In this document: positions 1 through 11,797 of the stretch, piece by piece
Layout of the letters: each line of letters begins with the position of its first letter
Numbering within the stretch: the first letter of the stretch is position 1
Assembly: GCF_963678635.1 (NCBI RefSeq)
Contig: NC_087062.1
Coordinates: 1,302,001-1,366,000, forward strand
Source: Symsagittifera roscoffensis
Lineage: Eukaryota; Xenacoelomorpha; Acoela; Convolutidae
Direction: 5' to 3'
Length of the DNA: 64,000 nt
Position numbers and translations under genes: made by a program
The notes under the pieces: model-generated
Told to the model about the DNA's origin: nothing
Databases searched by the model: none
What the model saw: the letters and a program-made list of their open reading frames with translations, nothing else

Positions 1-2
1 AT

Positions 3-2342
3 TATGCTCACAAACCAAGAACAAACCAACCTCCCCGAAAAAATACACAAAATTTAAACCATGTATGTTCCCATTATTGGGATCTCCCAAAAACATCGAC
101 CAATTCAGTAAATTTTCCAGAAAATCCACAACCTACACAGGATTATAGTGAAAATTACCCATTTTTTCAACAAAATAAAAATAAAAAACATACCCCATAT
201 AATACAAACTATTTATCATCTGAAGAAGATGATTATCACCAACCAGATATTTTTGCACCATACACTAAAGAATATCGCACACAAAGACCGCGACAAACTC
301 AACCATCTCAAAATATGAAAATTTACCCCCAAAACCCAACAGATATAAAAAACCCACAACAAACGCATATACAAAATCCATTTAATGCACAATCTTTTCA
401 ACCAATCCAACCACAAAACCCAATGTTAATGTCTTCTTATCAACCAACTCAAATGCAAAATAAAATACTGCTTCCATATTACCTTCAACAACACGAAATA
501 ACGAAAAATCAACTTTCAAATTTTTCACAAATGCCAAATGCCGCAGAATCACTACAGATGACAATGAATCCATACATCATGGGTGGATCATCAATAACAT
601 CCAATAAACCACTGATGATATTCACAGGAACAGACCCTGAATATTCTGTAGAAGATTATCTAAATGCAGTAACAGCAAACTTAATTTTAAATTTAGGACT
701 TGAACCAATTAATACGCCACTACATCAAAATTGGATACATAGACGCACAGCGTTAATACAAACAACTTTAGATGGCGCAGCTCAAAAATGGTTTTCAGTT
801 TTACCCATAGAAATAAAGTCAGATTGGAAAAGATTCACACAAGGATTTTCAAAAATGTTTGATTCTGAAAGAAATAAACAACACCAAAGAGTTTTATGTA
901 ACGAAATACGTAGACTACCAAATGAAACAATTAAACAATTAGCAGTACGTATCGAAACACTAGTTCGAAAAGCATATTCACTTAATACACATGACTATAA
1001 AAACACAAAAATGACAGAAATTTTAATGATGACCTTAACACCTCAATTAAGGAAAATAGCTATAAAAAAGAGAGCATCTCATCCTTCCTCAATTCGAGAA
1101 CCAGACTTAGATTTTCGAAAATTAGTAGATAAACTAAAACAAGCCGAAATCACAAGGAAACTCGAAGAAACAGAAAATCTATAACTACAATTTGTTAATC
1201 GGATTGAAACAAATACTACACATATAAAGAACGTACAAGAACCAGATACAGAACTGATTGAAAAAATCACTGAAATACTAAACATCTATGAAAGAAACTC
1301 AAATTTTAAATGCAAACCATCTTTCAAAAAATGGTGCAATTATTGCCGACGATACAGACACAGTATTTCCGAATGTAGACAAAAACAACAAGACAGTCAG
1401 AACAAACCTCAAAAGCACAAAGAACCAAATAAATCGTTCTATCAATACATGAAAAAAGACCAAAATCTACCAAACAAATATATATATAGTAATAACAGTT
1501 CAGGAAAATCACTTCCAAGCAACTCAAATTACACAACAAACCAATCACCATATAACTCCAGTTATAGAGGTAGATCACCCGAACGAGGAAATACACGAAA
1601 TTCCTCACAAAACAGATATAATCGATCGAATAGCCAAAATAACCAAAATAACTATTCACGATCAAACTCCAATACAACACAATTTGTTTCCGGATCCAGT
1701 TCCCAATCAAACCCAAGGAATAGACACTATTCCAATAATCAATCACGAAATTCATCGTACAATAGAAATAGAAACTATTCACATAATAGAAATAGAAATT
1801 ATTCAAACAATCGAAATCAGAATTATCCAAATAAAAGATCAAGGAATAATTCATATAATAGATCAAATTATCACAAATCAAATGATAATTACCAAAAAAG
1901 ATCATAAAATAATTCACAAAATCGAAACTCAAGTTACAATAATCGATACAGAAATTATTCCCAGTCACCACATAGGAATAATATCCGTTACCCTGACTCT
2001 AGACAACGATACAGAAGTAGCACACCAAAACAAGAAAGACACATTAATCAAGTGCAAACAAATGAAGAAACAACTTCAGACCCTCCAGGTATTGATGACA
2101 CAGAAAGTCACGAAATACAACTAAATCATATACATTGTGAATCATCAGATACAGAAAGTGATACAGAAAATACCATCTCAGTAAAAATGATAACAGTCAA
2201 AAACGACTATGAACCTATCATATATGAACAACCTTTCACTTCACATATATATGAAAATCAATTGGAACTCCACCACAATTACTATATGGGACCCATTGAT
2301 AATACACAAACTACACAAGAAGTATCGAAATTAACACGGTAA
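3..2342 (+). pseudogene. gag: gag (capsid and nucleocapsid part), copy 1
   Basis: This is the Gag structural polyprotein, without its N-terminus. The frame starting at base 3 is open to the TAA at 1182-1184, where copy 2 has AAA, and is interrupted again at 1905-1907. A Gln/Pro/Asn-rich stretch comes first. A helical retrotransposon capsid domain follows at about 600-1150 and includes AAQKWFSVLP and FSKMFDSE. A CX2CX4HX4C zinc knuckle lies at 1335-1376. The tail is Asn/Arg/Ser-rich with SYNRNRNYS-type repeats, typical of an RNA-binding nucleocapsid, and is followed by an acidic Ser/Asp/Glu patch. In copy 2 the same frame runs straight into protease. Here a one-base difference near 2335 separates them. 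Confidence 0.85.
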
Positions 2343-5300
2343 TTAAACCCGATAAAAAAGACGAAACACAAGGCTCAAACACAAAATATATTTATCAAAA
2401 TATTCAAAAAAAACAACCAAGAAAAAAAATTTGGACAATTCCATTTCTCTTAGAAAGCCCAAAAAATAAAGAATTTTAACCACCAGATCTTGAAATCGAT
2501 TTTTTAATTGACTCAGGAGCAGAATCAAATATAATTAATATTCCCACATGGAATGAAATCAAATCATTACATCCAAATTTAACACCTCTTGAAACCTCTA
2601 GTAAATTAGCAACAGCACAAGGATCAACATTAGTAAATTATGGAAAAATCCAATTATTTCTTCTCCCCACGAGAACAAAGGAACAAAACAAAATTTTAAA
2701 CAAACCATTTAAACAAATATTTCATATTACGGATATTAAGCACAATATGATTGGCATATCATTTATCTCTAAATATATACCAACAATCAACATCTTAAAT
2801 AGTGAGATACAAATAAAAGATAAATACACAAAAACAAAAAACACAGCCCTAACATTCTTCCAAAGATTAAACAAACAACCACCTTTTTTCTCGAAATTTT
2901 ACCCCATTTACAATCAACAACGGAAACACCTGAAACCACTATCATGAAATATATATAATTTTCAATAAAACAAGTCCACCAGTATAACAAAAGTCAAAAT
3001 AAACAACAACTTTTCATGTCAGACTTTGAATTTAAACCAATTCACAAGTTTTTCAAAATTACGATCTCATCCATAAAATATTCAAAAAACACGAATTCCG
3101 ACTTCATTTTACTACACGTGTATAACAATACACCATATCAAGTAACATTACCCTTAGGACTTTTAGGATATTGTGAAACCAATGCTACAATATCACCTAT
3201 AAATGAAGTAGCCTACCGCGTTAATAATATACTCAAACTATTAGATATTTGCCAATCAACAATTCTTGACAAAGAAATATCCATAAATAATATAATAAGT
3301 AACGAAAAAAAGCACAGATTACTTCACAAAAACACCATATTTTAAACCAACATTCAATATAACAAATTACGCAAAAGAGCAACAAACATTTTTAACAATG
3401 TATAATTTTAAACATTCACAAATTGCACAAATTGAATTTGATAAGTTAGCAAAACAACTGTTGAAATATTCATCACTTTATGCAACATCAAAATTTGACG
3501 TTGGAAAAATTAGTTCATCGCTACACCTTCCGTTAAAACCTGACGCAGTTTTCAAAAAACAAAGAGCAATTAAAGTACCGATACACTTACATGACAAGGT
3601 AAATAGATTACTTGACAATTTAGAACAATACGAAATTATCTCACCAGTAAATAAAGAAGAACAACCAAAAGGAAACATCTTCATTAACCCTGTTATCATC
3701 CTAGCAAAAAGTGAATCACTAAAAATAGTTTTAGACGCTAGATATCTCAATTCACTAATTGACGGATCAAAATGCAATTGGCCTATTGAACCAATACAAG
3801 TTATCTTAACAAAAATAAACGGTAAATATTTCACAACCGCCGATAATCAAATGCCACTAAATGAACAATCACGACGTTTAACACAATTTGTGATTGGAAA
3901 TCAACAATATGAATTTAATCGCTTATTCTATGGAATATCCATAGGACCAGCAGCTTTTTCAGCTTTTATGAGTAAAATTTTTAGACCACTAATACTCAAG
4001 AAAAATGCAATCACATATTTAGATGAAGTTTTTATGCAATCACAAACCAAAGACGAAATGTTTACAGTCTTAGAACAATACCATAAGATACTTCAGAACA
4101 AAAATCTGAAAGCAGCCCCCGATAAATCACACTTCTTTCTAACACGCGTTAAGTTTTTAGGACATAATATTGAACAAAACACTATCACTCCATTAAAATC
4201 ACGCATTGATGCTATTCAAAAACTTCAGCCACCAACAAATAAAAAGAAAATCCAAGAATTTCTTGGAATGTTAAATTTCTTAAGTAAATATGTTTACAAA
4301 ATGCAATTATACTTAAGACCCTTCTATAATATCCTCAGACAACAAAACAATTTTGAATGGACCACTGAACATCAAACACGATTTGAAGAAGTTAAAAAAC
4401 TTTAAACTGAACAAATTTCAAATACAATTCCAGATCCAAATCAACCATTCTATGCAATGTGCGATGCTTCAAATTTTGGCATCTGCGCAGCATTGCTACA
4501 ATCACATAGTGGAACAAATAAAATGAACCTTATATCAGCAAATTCACGATTATTCACTCAGGGAGAGCTACGACTCAAAACTCTAATGAGAAAATTCACA
4601 GCTATAAAATATAAACTTACAGAATATGAATTTCTGATACTTGGATCAAAACACTCAACAGTTTTATTCACAGATCATAAACCAATTATTTTTCTTTTTA
4701 CACAAAAGTCAAATCCAAATCATAGAATTTATAGATTTCAACTAATCCTAATGAAATTTGCAAACTTACATATAGTTGCGACAGCAGGAAAAAACCTTGC
4801 TTTACCAGATACATTAAGTAGAAATACGCCACTTGAACTACTTACACGAAAAACTACAGTTGAAATACCACAAAATATTAAATTTTATCTCGCAAAAGAT
4901 GAAACATCACCCCGACTAGAATGCAAATATGCAGTAAAGACTGATATTGATCAATCACAGATAAATAACCTACAACATTTCCCACTCTACTTAGATTGCC
5001 AGAATAATCACTACGAAGTTGACTTACTAGGCACATCAACTTTTAAACCAATTCCATACTCACAATGGATAAAAAATAACACTCAACAAAAAAAATAAAA
5101 CAATACTCGCATAAAAAAGACCCTTTTCCAATAATCGAAAAAGAAAATTTAACCGATAAAATAAATTTATCAGGACCACAAACAAAGGATTTAAAATACA
5201 CAATCAACCAAGTTTTTCACCTTCATGACCCACTTGACACAATTCCTTTATCAAAACTAGAAATTGACAATATTTTTCTTCCCCCAACAGACAAAATTAC

Positions 5301-6887
5301 ACTTGAACTTTTAAAACAAAATCAAAATCTCGACCCAGTGATTAGACAATTAAAATCATGGCACAAATACAAAACTAAGCCCATAAAAGCAGATACCACA
5401 ATTTTAGCAAAGAAAAAACTCCTCCGATATTTCCGAAAATTTAACAACACAGCAATTGATAAAAATACAGATCTTTTAGAATATCAATTAAATGATTCTA
5501 AAGTTACTTGTCTTCCTTTAAGTATGATATTAATAGCTTTTAATATCTCACATACACAAAATACTAAAGGACACTCCGGATCAGAAAAAACATACTCAAA
5601 CTTTACTCAAAATTTTTATTTCCCTAATGCACCAATTTGGATAAAAGTATTATGAAATGATTGTATAATATGTCAATTGAACAAACCTTATCCAAATCAA
5701 AAACGAATAGCACAAAAACAAGATTTTAAAGGAAAAAGTTTATATTTTAACCACCGCATTTCATTCGATACAAAAGGACCAATTTCACCATCCTCTGAAG
5801 GAAACTCCTATATTATGGTCATTGTTGACGCATTCACACATAATGTAGCACTCAACCCAGTACCACATTGTAATGCTTATTATGCTTACACAACACTTTA
5901 TGAACATTGGATAGCTAAATTCGGACTACAGTTACAGATAACGGTACAGAATTCATAAATAATGAAATCATCACACTATGCCACTTATACAACAACAAAC
6001 ATAAACCACGTACATCTCATGCACCTTGGACAAACGGTTTAGTCGAAGGTATGAACCGTTCACTACAAGAATATCTTAGATGTATCATAAATGGAAACGA
6101 TACAAAATACACAGAATGGTCAGCAGATGTAAAATTATTTCCCTTAGCATATAATTCACAAATCGCAACAACTTTAGGAATGTCACCATACAAAATGGTG
6201 TTTAATCAAAAACCACGTAAATCAATTATGTTTACAGCAAATTCCCATAAAAATGCACAAGGTTATTGCCAACCAAATAAAGACTCAATTTGTTATAACC
6301 TACCTTTACACACACATGATGAAGATCATTTTCATCACCTACAAATTCTAAAATTAGCCTCCGGCACACACACCGAATGGATTTTAAATAGAGATAAAAA
6401 ACACAATGAAATTTACCAAAAAGTAACAAAGAAATTGTTACAAAGGCAAAATATTTACGACCAAATTAATTCACGCTTAACACCAGCCACAGATTTAAAA
6501 ATTGGAACATTTGTTTTAATACCTAACTTTATTACACAAAATGGAATATCTAAAAAATTACAACCCCTTCGAAAAGGACCATACCAAATCATTGCCAAAC
6601 CCACTGACGTAGCGTACAAACTCACAGATTCAACCAAAAAAGAAATTGTTCAACATCGTAACAACCTATTGCCCTACTACCCGAAAGAATACGCGCTACG
6701 CAAATTAACTCAAATATATTCTTTCACAGGTTTGAAAATTATTCAAAATCATACAGAAAAACAAATAGATGAACAACACAACGTTCATCATAAACTCAAA
6801 TTCAAAAACAAACTATATCTCAAAACAATACAAAAACGCCAGACCCAAAAAAACCTCAAAAGGAAAAAAAAAGTAGGAAAATGCTAG
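2339..6887 (+). pseudogene. pol: pol: protease, reverse transcriptase, RNase H, integrase, copy 1
   Basis: This region encodes the Ty3/gypsy-type enzymes. The aspartic protease motif DSGA is at 2510-2521. The RT fingers follow the segment VPIHLHDKVNRLLD, and the catalytic box reads YLDE at 4016-4027 where copy 2 has YLDD. RT motif A has lost five codons after TTAD near 3840. RNase H keeps CDASNFG, LFTDHKP and LPDTLSRN, but its Glu is Lys (codon 4592-4594). The integrase retains the zinc-finger Cys pair CIICQ, the first acidic motif FDTKGP, and NGLVEG with the catalytic Glu. A deletion near 5930 shifts the frame just before the second Asp. A GPY/F-type module (KGPYQII) is near the C-terminus. 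Several stops (for example near 2478 and 5098) and frameshifts make it inactive. Confidence 0.9.
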
Positions 6888-7027
6888 AAAAAATTCTACC
6901 ACAAGAACAAGTAGAAAAATCAAAACATAGAGCATCACGACTTAGAATTCAACCACGTAAAAAATATAAAACATTCATCCCACAATCTAAAATATTAAAG
7001 AAAGTTGAATTTCAAAAACAACTTTAA
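6881..7027 (+). CDS. Short basic ORF overlapping the 3' end of pol, copy 1
   Basis: This 48-codon ORF begins at an ATG inside the last codons of pol, in the -1 frame relative to pol. It is Lys/Arg-rich and contains SRLRIQPRKKYKTFIP. Copy 2 has the same ORF at 29540-29689 with the same frame relation and the same C-terminal VEFQKQL. No known domain is recognised. It could be a separate small protein made by coupled re-initiation, or a C-terminal extension of Pol reached by -1 frameshifting. The sequence alone does not decide this. Confidence 0.5.
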   Translation: MLEKILPQEQVEKSKHRASRLRIQPRKKYKTFIPQSKILKKVEFQKQL

Positions 7028-7620
7028 TTTTAAAATAAACAATCTTTGCACCTATGGATCATTTTGAACTTTCATTTTTCAAAAAAACATGCAGAGAAAC
7101 ACACAAAATTCTAGTTCAGATTCAGTCAATAGGATTCACTTAAATCCGTCACCTTCAATATCTCTAAAACCAACCTATTAGCCGAAAGATATTAAACTCC
7201 AGGCATATCTATAACTATAACTTTACAACCTCCAGGTCAAAAATAAGCAACTCGCTTAAACTTGACAACTAAAATAAACACCACCATAATATTACAACCC
7301 TCCCCTATCTAATAATGCAAAGATCAACAATATTTTCCCAACTCAGACCTCAAAAACCTTCCAAGCAAAAATAACAAATTAGCCTAAAGTAAAAAAGGAC
7401 CATAATCATTTAGCCTAAAGTACAAATATTTCAAAAAATACCCCAGATCACCCGACTAATAAAAATAAAGCAAAGAAGACCCCCCGAACACCATAAAATT
7501 AGCCCCCAACAATTTTTCACAAAACTCAACCCACTTGTCAAAAAATCAATAAATAACCCGACCACACTTGAATCTCGCCTCAAACAACAAAAAATATTCG
7601 ACAAAGAAATCATTTCCTAA
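7028..7620 (+). other. Conserved spacer between pol and the hydrophobic ORFs, copy 1
   Basis: No intact ORF is visible over most of this 0.6-kb stretch, yet it is well conserved with 29690-30280 of copy 2, including the segment TTAGCCGAAAGATATTAAAC. From about 7420 a reading frame rich in Lys and Pro stays open to the TAA at 7618-7620, directly before the next ATG. It may carry the splice acceptor for the downstream genes, but I cannot point to a specific site. Confidence 0.4.
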
Positions 7621-7860
7621 ATGCTCTTCTCTCGATCAGTCAATATCTTTGAAAATACAATTTTCACTCTTTTCGTAAACTTTTTCATACTATTCAAATT
7701 TTTATTCATATTTCTATTTGATACTTTTGAAGCTTTTATAATCATTTTAATAATTTTTTGCAACATTTTTTAAATTTTCTACTCCCTATTTGAAATATAT
7801 TTCCAGCTTTCCCAAATCATTGATCATATTCACAGGTACGATAATCCAAAGTCTATTTAA
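7621..7860 (+). pseudogene. Small hydrophobic ORF TM1, copy 1 (one in-frame stop)
   Basis: This 79-codon frame encodes a very hydrophobic protein with two likely membrane segments (about residues 10-33 and 37-60). A TAA at 7771-7773 interrupts it, where the intact copy-2 version (30281-30520) has Leu. Its ATG directly follows a TAA, and its own TAA (7858-7860) directly precedes the next ATG. The start MLFSRSVNIF resembles the start of the following ORF, so the two may be an old duplication. The function is unknown. A viroporin-like or small accessory membrane protein is only a guess. Confidence 0.6.
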
Positions 7861-8061
7861 ATGATACGAACAATTTTTAGTAGAACAGATATTTTTTTAC
7901 TATTTGTAGTTTTCATCATATTTTTATCATCCCTCATACTGACAATGTGCAAATATGTAAAAAAGGCAATAGTCACATTCGCCTTAGCAACAATCCTTTT
8001 AATTCTTTTCATTGAAGAATACTACAATAACATAAATCTTCCCATTAAAAAAAATCAATAG
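7861..8061 (+). CDS. Small hydrophobic ORF TM2, copy 1 (intact)
   Basis: This intact 66-codon ORF encodes a small predicted membrane protein. Hydrophobic segments lie at about residues 11-29 and 36-51, separated by a short Cys/Lys patch (CKYVKK), and the tail is polar. The ATG abuts the stop of TM1 (TAA-ATG), an arrangement suited to termination-reinitiation. The copy-2 equivalent (30521-30697) is broken. No family is recognised. Conservation between two otherwise decayed copies suggests it was once coding. Confidence 0.6.
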   Translation: MIRTIFSRTDIFLLFVVFIIFLSSLILTMCKYVKKAIVTFALATILLILFIEEYYNNINLPIKKNQ

Positions 8062-9181
8062 AACACGTTCAAAAATTACGAACCAACATTCACAAAATCC
8101 AAGAAAATTCAACAATACCCACAACTAACCAAAACCCCCAATCATCCACACGAATTTTTTTCAAAGATAATCCATACACTTTTGAAGAACGACACGCTCG
8201 CTTATCTGAACCATTAGAACCAGTTCAGCGACAGGCACCCCTAAGTGAACCAACATATAATTTGTACCCCCACATTACCACAAGAATTAAGCAGAATAAG
8301 GAACATTAGTCAAAAGCAAAATACAATTGAAATAAATAGACAAATTATACATCCACGACGAAACAGAAGTTTTCAAACCCCCAGATCTCATTTTGATATA
8401 CCCAATTCACCAACACCAACTACTTCAGAAAACCCAAATAGTTTATTACCAGAAACTCCCCCACTCCTTTCACAACGTAGCACAGCAAGTATACCCTCAG
8501 ATTACTTAGGTTCAACACCAACATCTGAGCAAATACGTAAAAATCTCTTTAACCCCCCCCCCCCCCCCCTCAATCCCAACGCACGACTACCATATTGGAC
8601 AACGCAGTCATATACACAAGGTGAACCAAACTTAGTAAACGACCCAATAGATATTTCTACGGATACAACACTATCATCACTACCAGAAACACATTCACTA
8701 CCATCAACACCATCATTAAGTCAAATCTCACCGATGCTATTCCCTTTAAATTTTCCGAATAACCTCGACGCTAGATATCGCAAAACAATCATCAACAAAT
8801 ATCCCTTTACGATTAGATTGGAACACATTCGTAGCACCTCCCCCATTAATTGGACAACATCAAGAAAGTAACCGACTCCACAGTTGGGCACTCAATAGAC
8901 TACAATATAGACAAGATATTCACGAAGATATTCGTGACCACAATATTCAAATACTTCAACAAAATAGTCTCCAATTAAAATTCGAAATCACGATCAAACT
9001 TAATAATATTGTTCAACATCCCTACCCATTAAATCCACCAAATATAACAGCTCAATCGCTACCACCACCGTTTATAACAACTGAAGTAATATATGAATAC
9101 GACAGATATACCAAAAACACAATTGGTTACATCACATTTAATAACCCATACTCAGGATTATCATACACATGTACATTCTAA
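8049..9181 (+). pseudogene. Pro/Ser/Thr-rich ORF upstream of env, copy 1
   Basis: This frame encodes a low-complexity protein (motifs TFEERHARLSEP, PSTPSLSQIS, LPPPFITTEV) that looks disordered for most of its length. Near the C-terminus is a more regular segment with RLHSWALNRLQYRQDIHEDI. No ATG is visible at its beginning. The frame is open from about 8049, overlapping the end of TM2, so it may start at a non-AUG codon, by frameshifting or by splicing. Copy 1 has an extra C near 8268, a 17-C homopolymer at 8553-8569 (about 7 C in copy 2) and an extra A near 8790. It ends at TAA 9179-9181, 13 nt inside the next gene. The function is not recognised. Confidence 0.55.
8553..8569 (+). repeat. 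Homopolymeric C tract
   Basis: Seventeen consecutive C lie within the Pro-rich coding frame. The equivalent site in copy 2, near 31236, has about seven. The expansion shifts the reading frame and is a likely replication-slippage or sequencing-error site. Confidence 0.9.
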
Positions 9182-11797
9182 AAATATTAACGTTTCAACA
9201 CATCTTTTTCTAACATTTTCCGACCAAAACACAAATCCTTCTCCTCACACAGGACCCCAAGATTTATTAGTAACACACTACGATTGTGAAGAAAACGAAA
9301 CAAAAACACTACATAAATATGCAATAAATCAAGTATCACAATGCGAATTAGAACCACAAGCTATCGAAACTACAATTGTAATAGCAACATTATATTCAAA
9401 AGCCCGAGCAACAACAGTCATAGGATATAAATTTACAGCAACATTGTCCGAAAAGAAAGTACATTGTTCACAAGTTTCAAACGGAAATAAAAACCGACTT
9501 GACCACGAATCGTTTTAACAAAGTAACATAGAACGACTTTTACATCTAAAACCCGATGATTGTAAAAACGAATTACTCAGACTAAATCTAACAAGAAATA
9601 AAAACACAAAAAGAAAATTAGTAAATTTTCAAGTCTTTGCCGTTTCTGTACATCAAGCAGAACTCGAACGAGATATCAAGGACATATAAGATTAGACGAA
9701 AAATATCCATACAACGGCGCACATGGAAGATTAACTTATGACATACACGATAAACATTAGATACCACACATTGGAATAAATGACCCCTCAAACTGCAAAG
9801 CAGACACAAAAAAATAAAGGATATCAACAAATAATGTTTTTTGATGGGAAAACACAATTCGAAAAAAAAAACAACTCACACGAGATTTATCTGATAACAC
9901 AATGATCTCTCAAGGAATTAGATTACCTCGTAAAAATGACCAAGGCTATTGTGACCCTACAACACGAACACAAGCAACAATTGTTTGGTTCCCCGAAGAG
10001 ACATGTACAACATTTCAAGTAGCAAAAATACACGCTAGAATGATAAAACTTCATGAAAAATATTTTATAGAATCAATCCCATACGAACACGTAAACCCAT
10101 CACGCAAACAAAGTAATGATTTTAGAAATATTCATGATATAGAAAAAAAATTAACACGTTTTCAAATCTATCAAGAAACAGAATTTGCATGTAAATACAG
10201 AAATCCACTTAATAAAACACAATACTCTGAAATACTTGTCGAATACGAAAAAGGTTTCGACATGACCACTGGAAAAATAAAATTTGACCCTTATGCCACA
10301 AGTCACCCCAGAAACGAAGGAACATCATACATACCAGTTAACTTTCAAAAAAGCACAGGTCAACCTGATGGAAAACTAAAACCACATGACAGTAGAAGTA
10401 CACGTTTACAAGAATTATCACTAATGAATAGCAACTATTTTGGTAATATTTATTATCATATTCACTTAGATATGAAGTTAGACTACACAATTAGTCAAAT
10501 TTTTCAAGAAATGTCACATTCCGAATTAGAAACACTTCATCAACTATGCGAATTAGAAAGAACACAAATTCTACAATCACTCGCATTAGCAGTACTCAAA
10601 ATACCCTACGCAGGATACTTATTATCATGAAACAGATCAAATTTTCTAGACTACGAAGGAAATAATTTATGGTTTTATACTTGCACCAAAAAAGTATCAC
10701 CATTATATGTTTTCGAAGATAAACGTTGTTATAAAAGAATCCCTATATTCTATAAAAATAAAGTACATTTTGTAGACACACTTTCAAGACGAACATATTT
10801 TTGGGATACCGCAGTCCATGTGGATCAAAAAATAGCCACAATGTAGTACAATTAAATCCCCATGAAGAAAAATACTACCTCCTTACACCATACCCTACAT
10901 TAATGCAATCACTCAAAAAGTTTTCACCCGAAAGCATCAGAGCTATTGCTCGAAACACAAATATTGACCTACAATCAATTGGAATATATTCAAAATCCGA
11001 TATACAACATCACATTAGAACACAGCAATTCCAAGAATTATAAACACAAATGGACGCTATACAAAGACAATCAATTGACCAAAACTTACGCAAACTTGCC
11101 GAAACCGCAGGATTTGCAGATATTTATACACAAGATTATAGCGGATATTTTAAAGATATCAAAGACTACATATATTTGAACGGTGAAAAATACAGACCAC
11201 AAGATATTTCACCTATAAATATTTTCAGTTTTGTCACCCTAAAAAACAAAATTCTAGCTTTTCTAGGATGGCCCTATTACATCTTCGAAAAATTAACTAT
11301 CTTATACGCAATGTTTAACTTTATAGGATTTCTTTTCTCACTGTTAAAAGGAATCTATAACACATGTAAATAGACAATACATACACAAGTAAATAGACAA
11401 GCAAGTGTAGCACGTATACTATTTGCAGGATTTTTTGGAATTTTTTCATCATCAATAAACAAAAAACTTTTAGATGCACAAATAAAAGAATATAATACAA
11501 AAATATCCACGAGGCCAAACACATACAATGAAGAACATAATAATGTAGATACAACACCTACAGCACCACAGATACCAACCCTTACCACAAAACCATCCAT
11601 TATCATTAGTTCCCCTTAATTTTCGAAACTTAGCAATTAAATATTATCCAAATTTTGGACCAAATACAACACAAAGTCCCATCCAACACATAATACCACA
11701 TCATTCACAAAATGAAAATACATACAAACAAATTATAGAACAACCTCACACAACCACTTTTCAGTCTCAAAATAATAATTTTTTTAGCCCACGATGA
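9169..11797 (+). pseudogene. env: env-like membrane glycoprotein, copy 1
   Basis: This is the probable envelope fusion glycoprotein. The chosen ATG starts a short hydrophobic signal-like stretch (MYILKILTF) and overlaps the previous ORF by 13 nt. The ectodomain is Cys-rich: a YDCEENE segment, then QVSQCELEP and EKKVHCSQ, later a segment with QGYCDP and TQATIVWFPEETC, then a helical segment with LCELERTQILQSLALA. A long hydrophobic region near the C-terminus (about 11225-11470) would be the membrane anchor, followed by a polar tail. This order of Cys clusters, the C-x-LER helix and the late membrane region resembles class III (gB-like) glycoproteins of chuviruses and related env-bearing retroelements. 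That assignment is by pattern only. Stops and frameshifts occur at 9516, near 9670, 9830, 10628, 10820, 11041 and 11371. Confidence 0.65.

Noticed and set aside
1324-1971. Long minus-strand Tyr/Asn-rich frame, also at 23963-24601
   Set aside because: It is antisense to the Asn/Arg/Ser-rich nucleocapsid tail. Low T content on the sense strand leaves the complement without stops, so its presence in both copies follows from conservation of gag.
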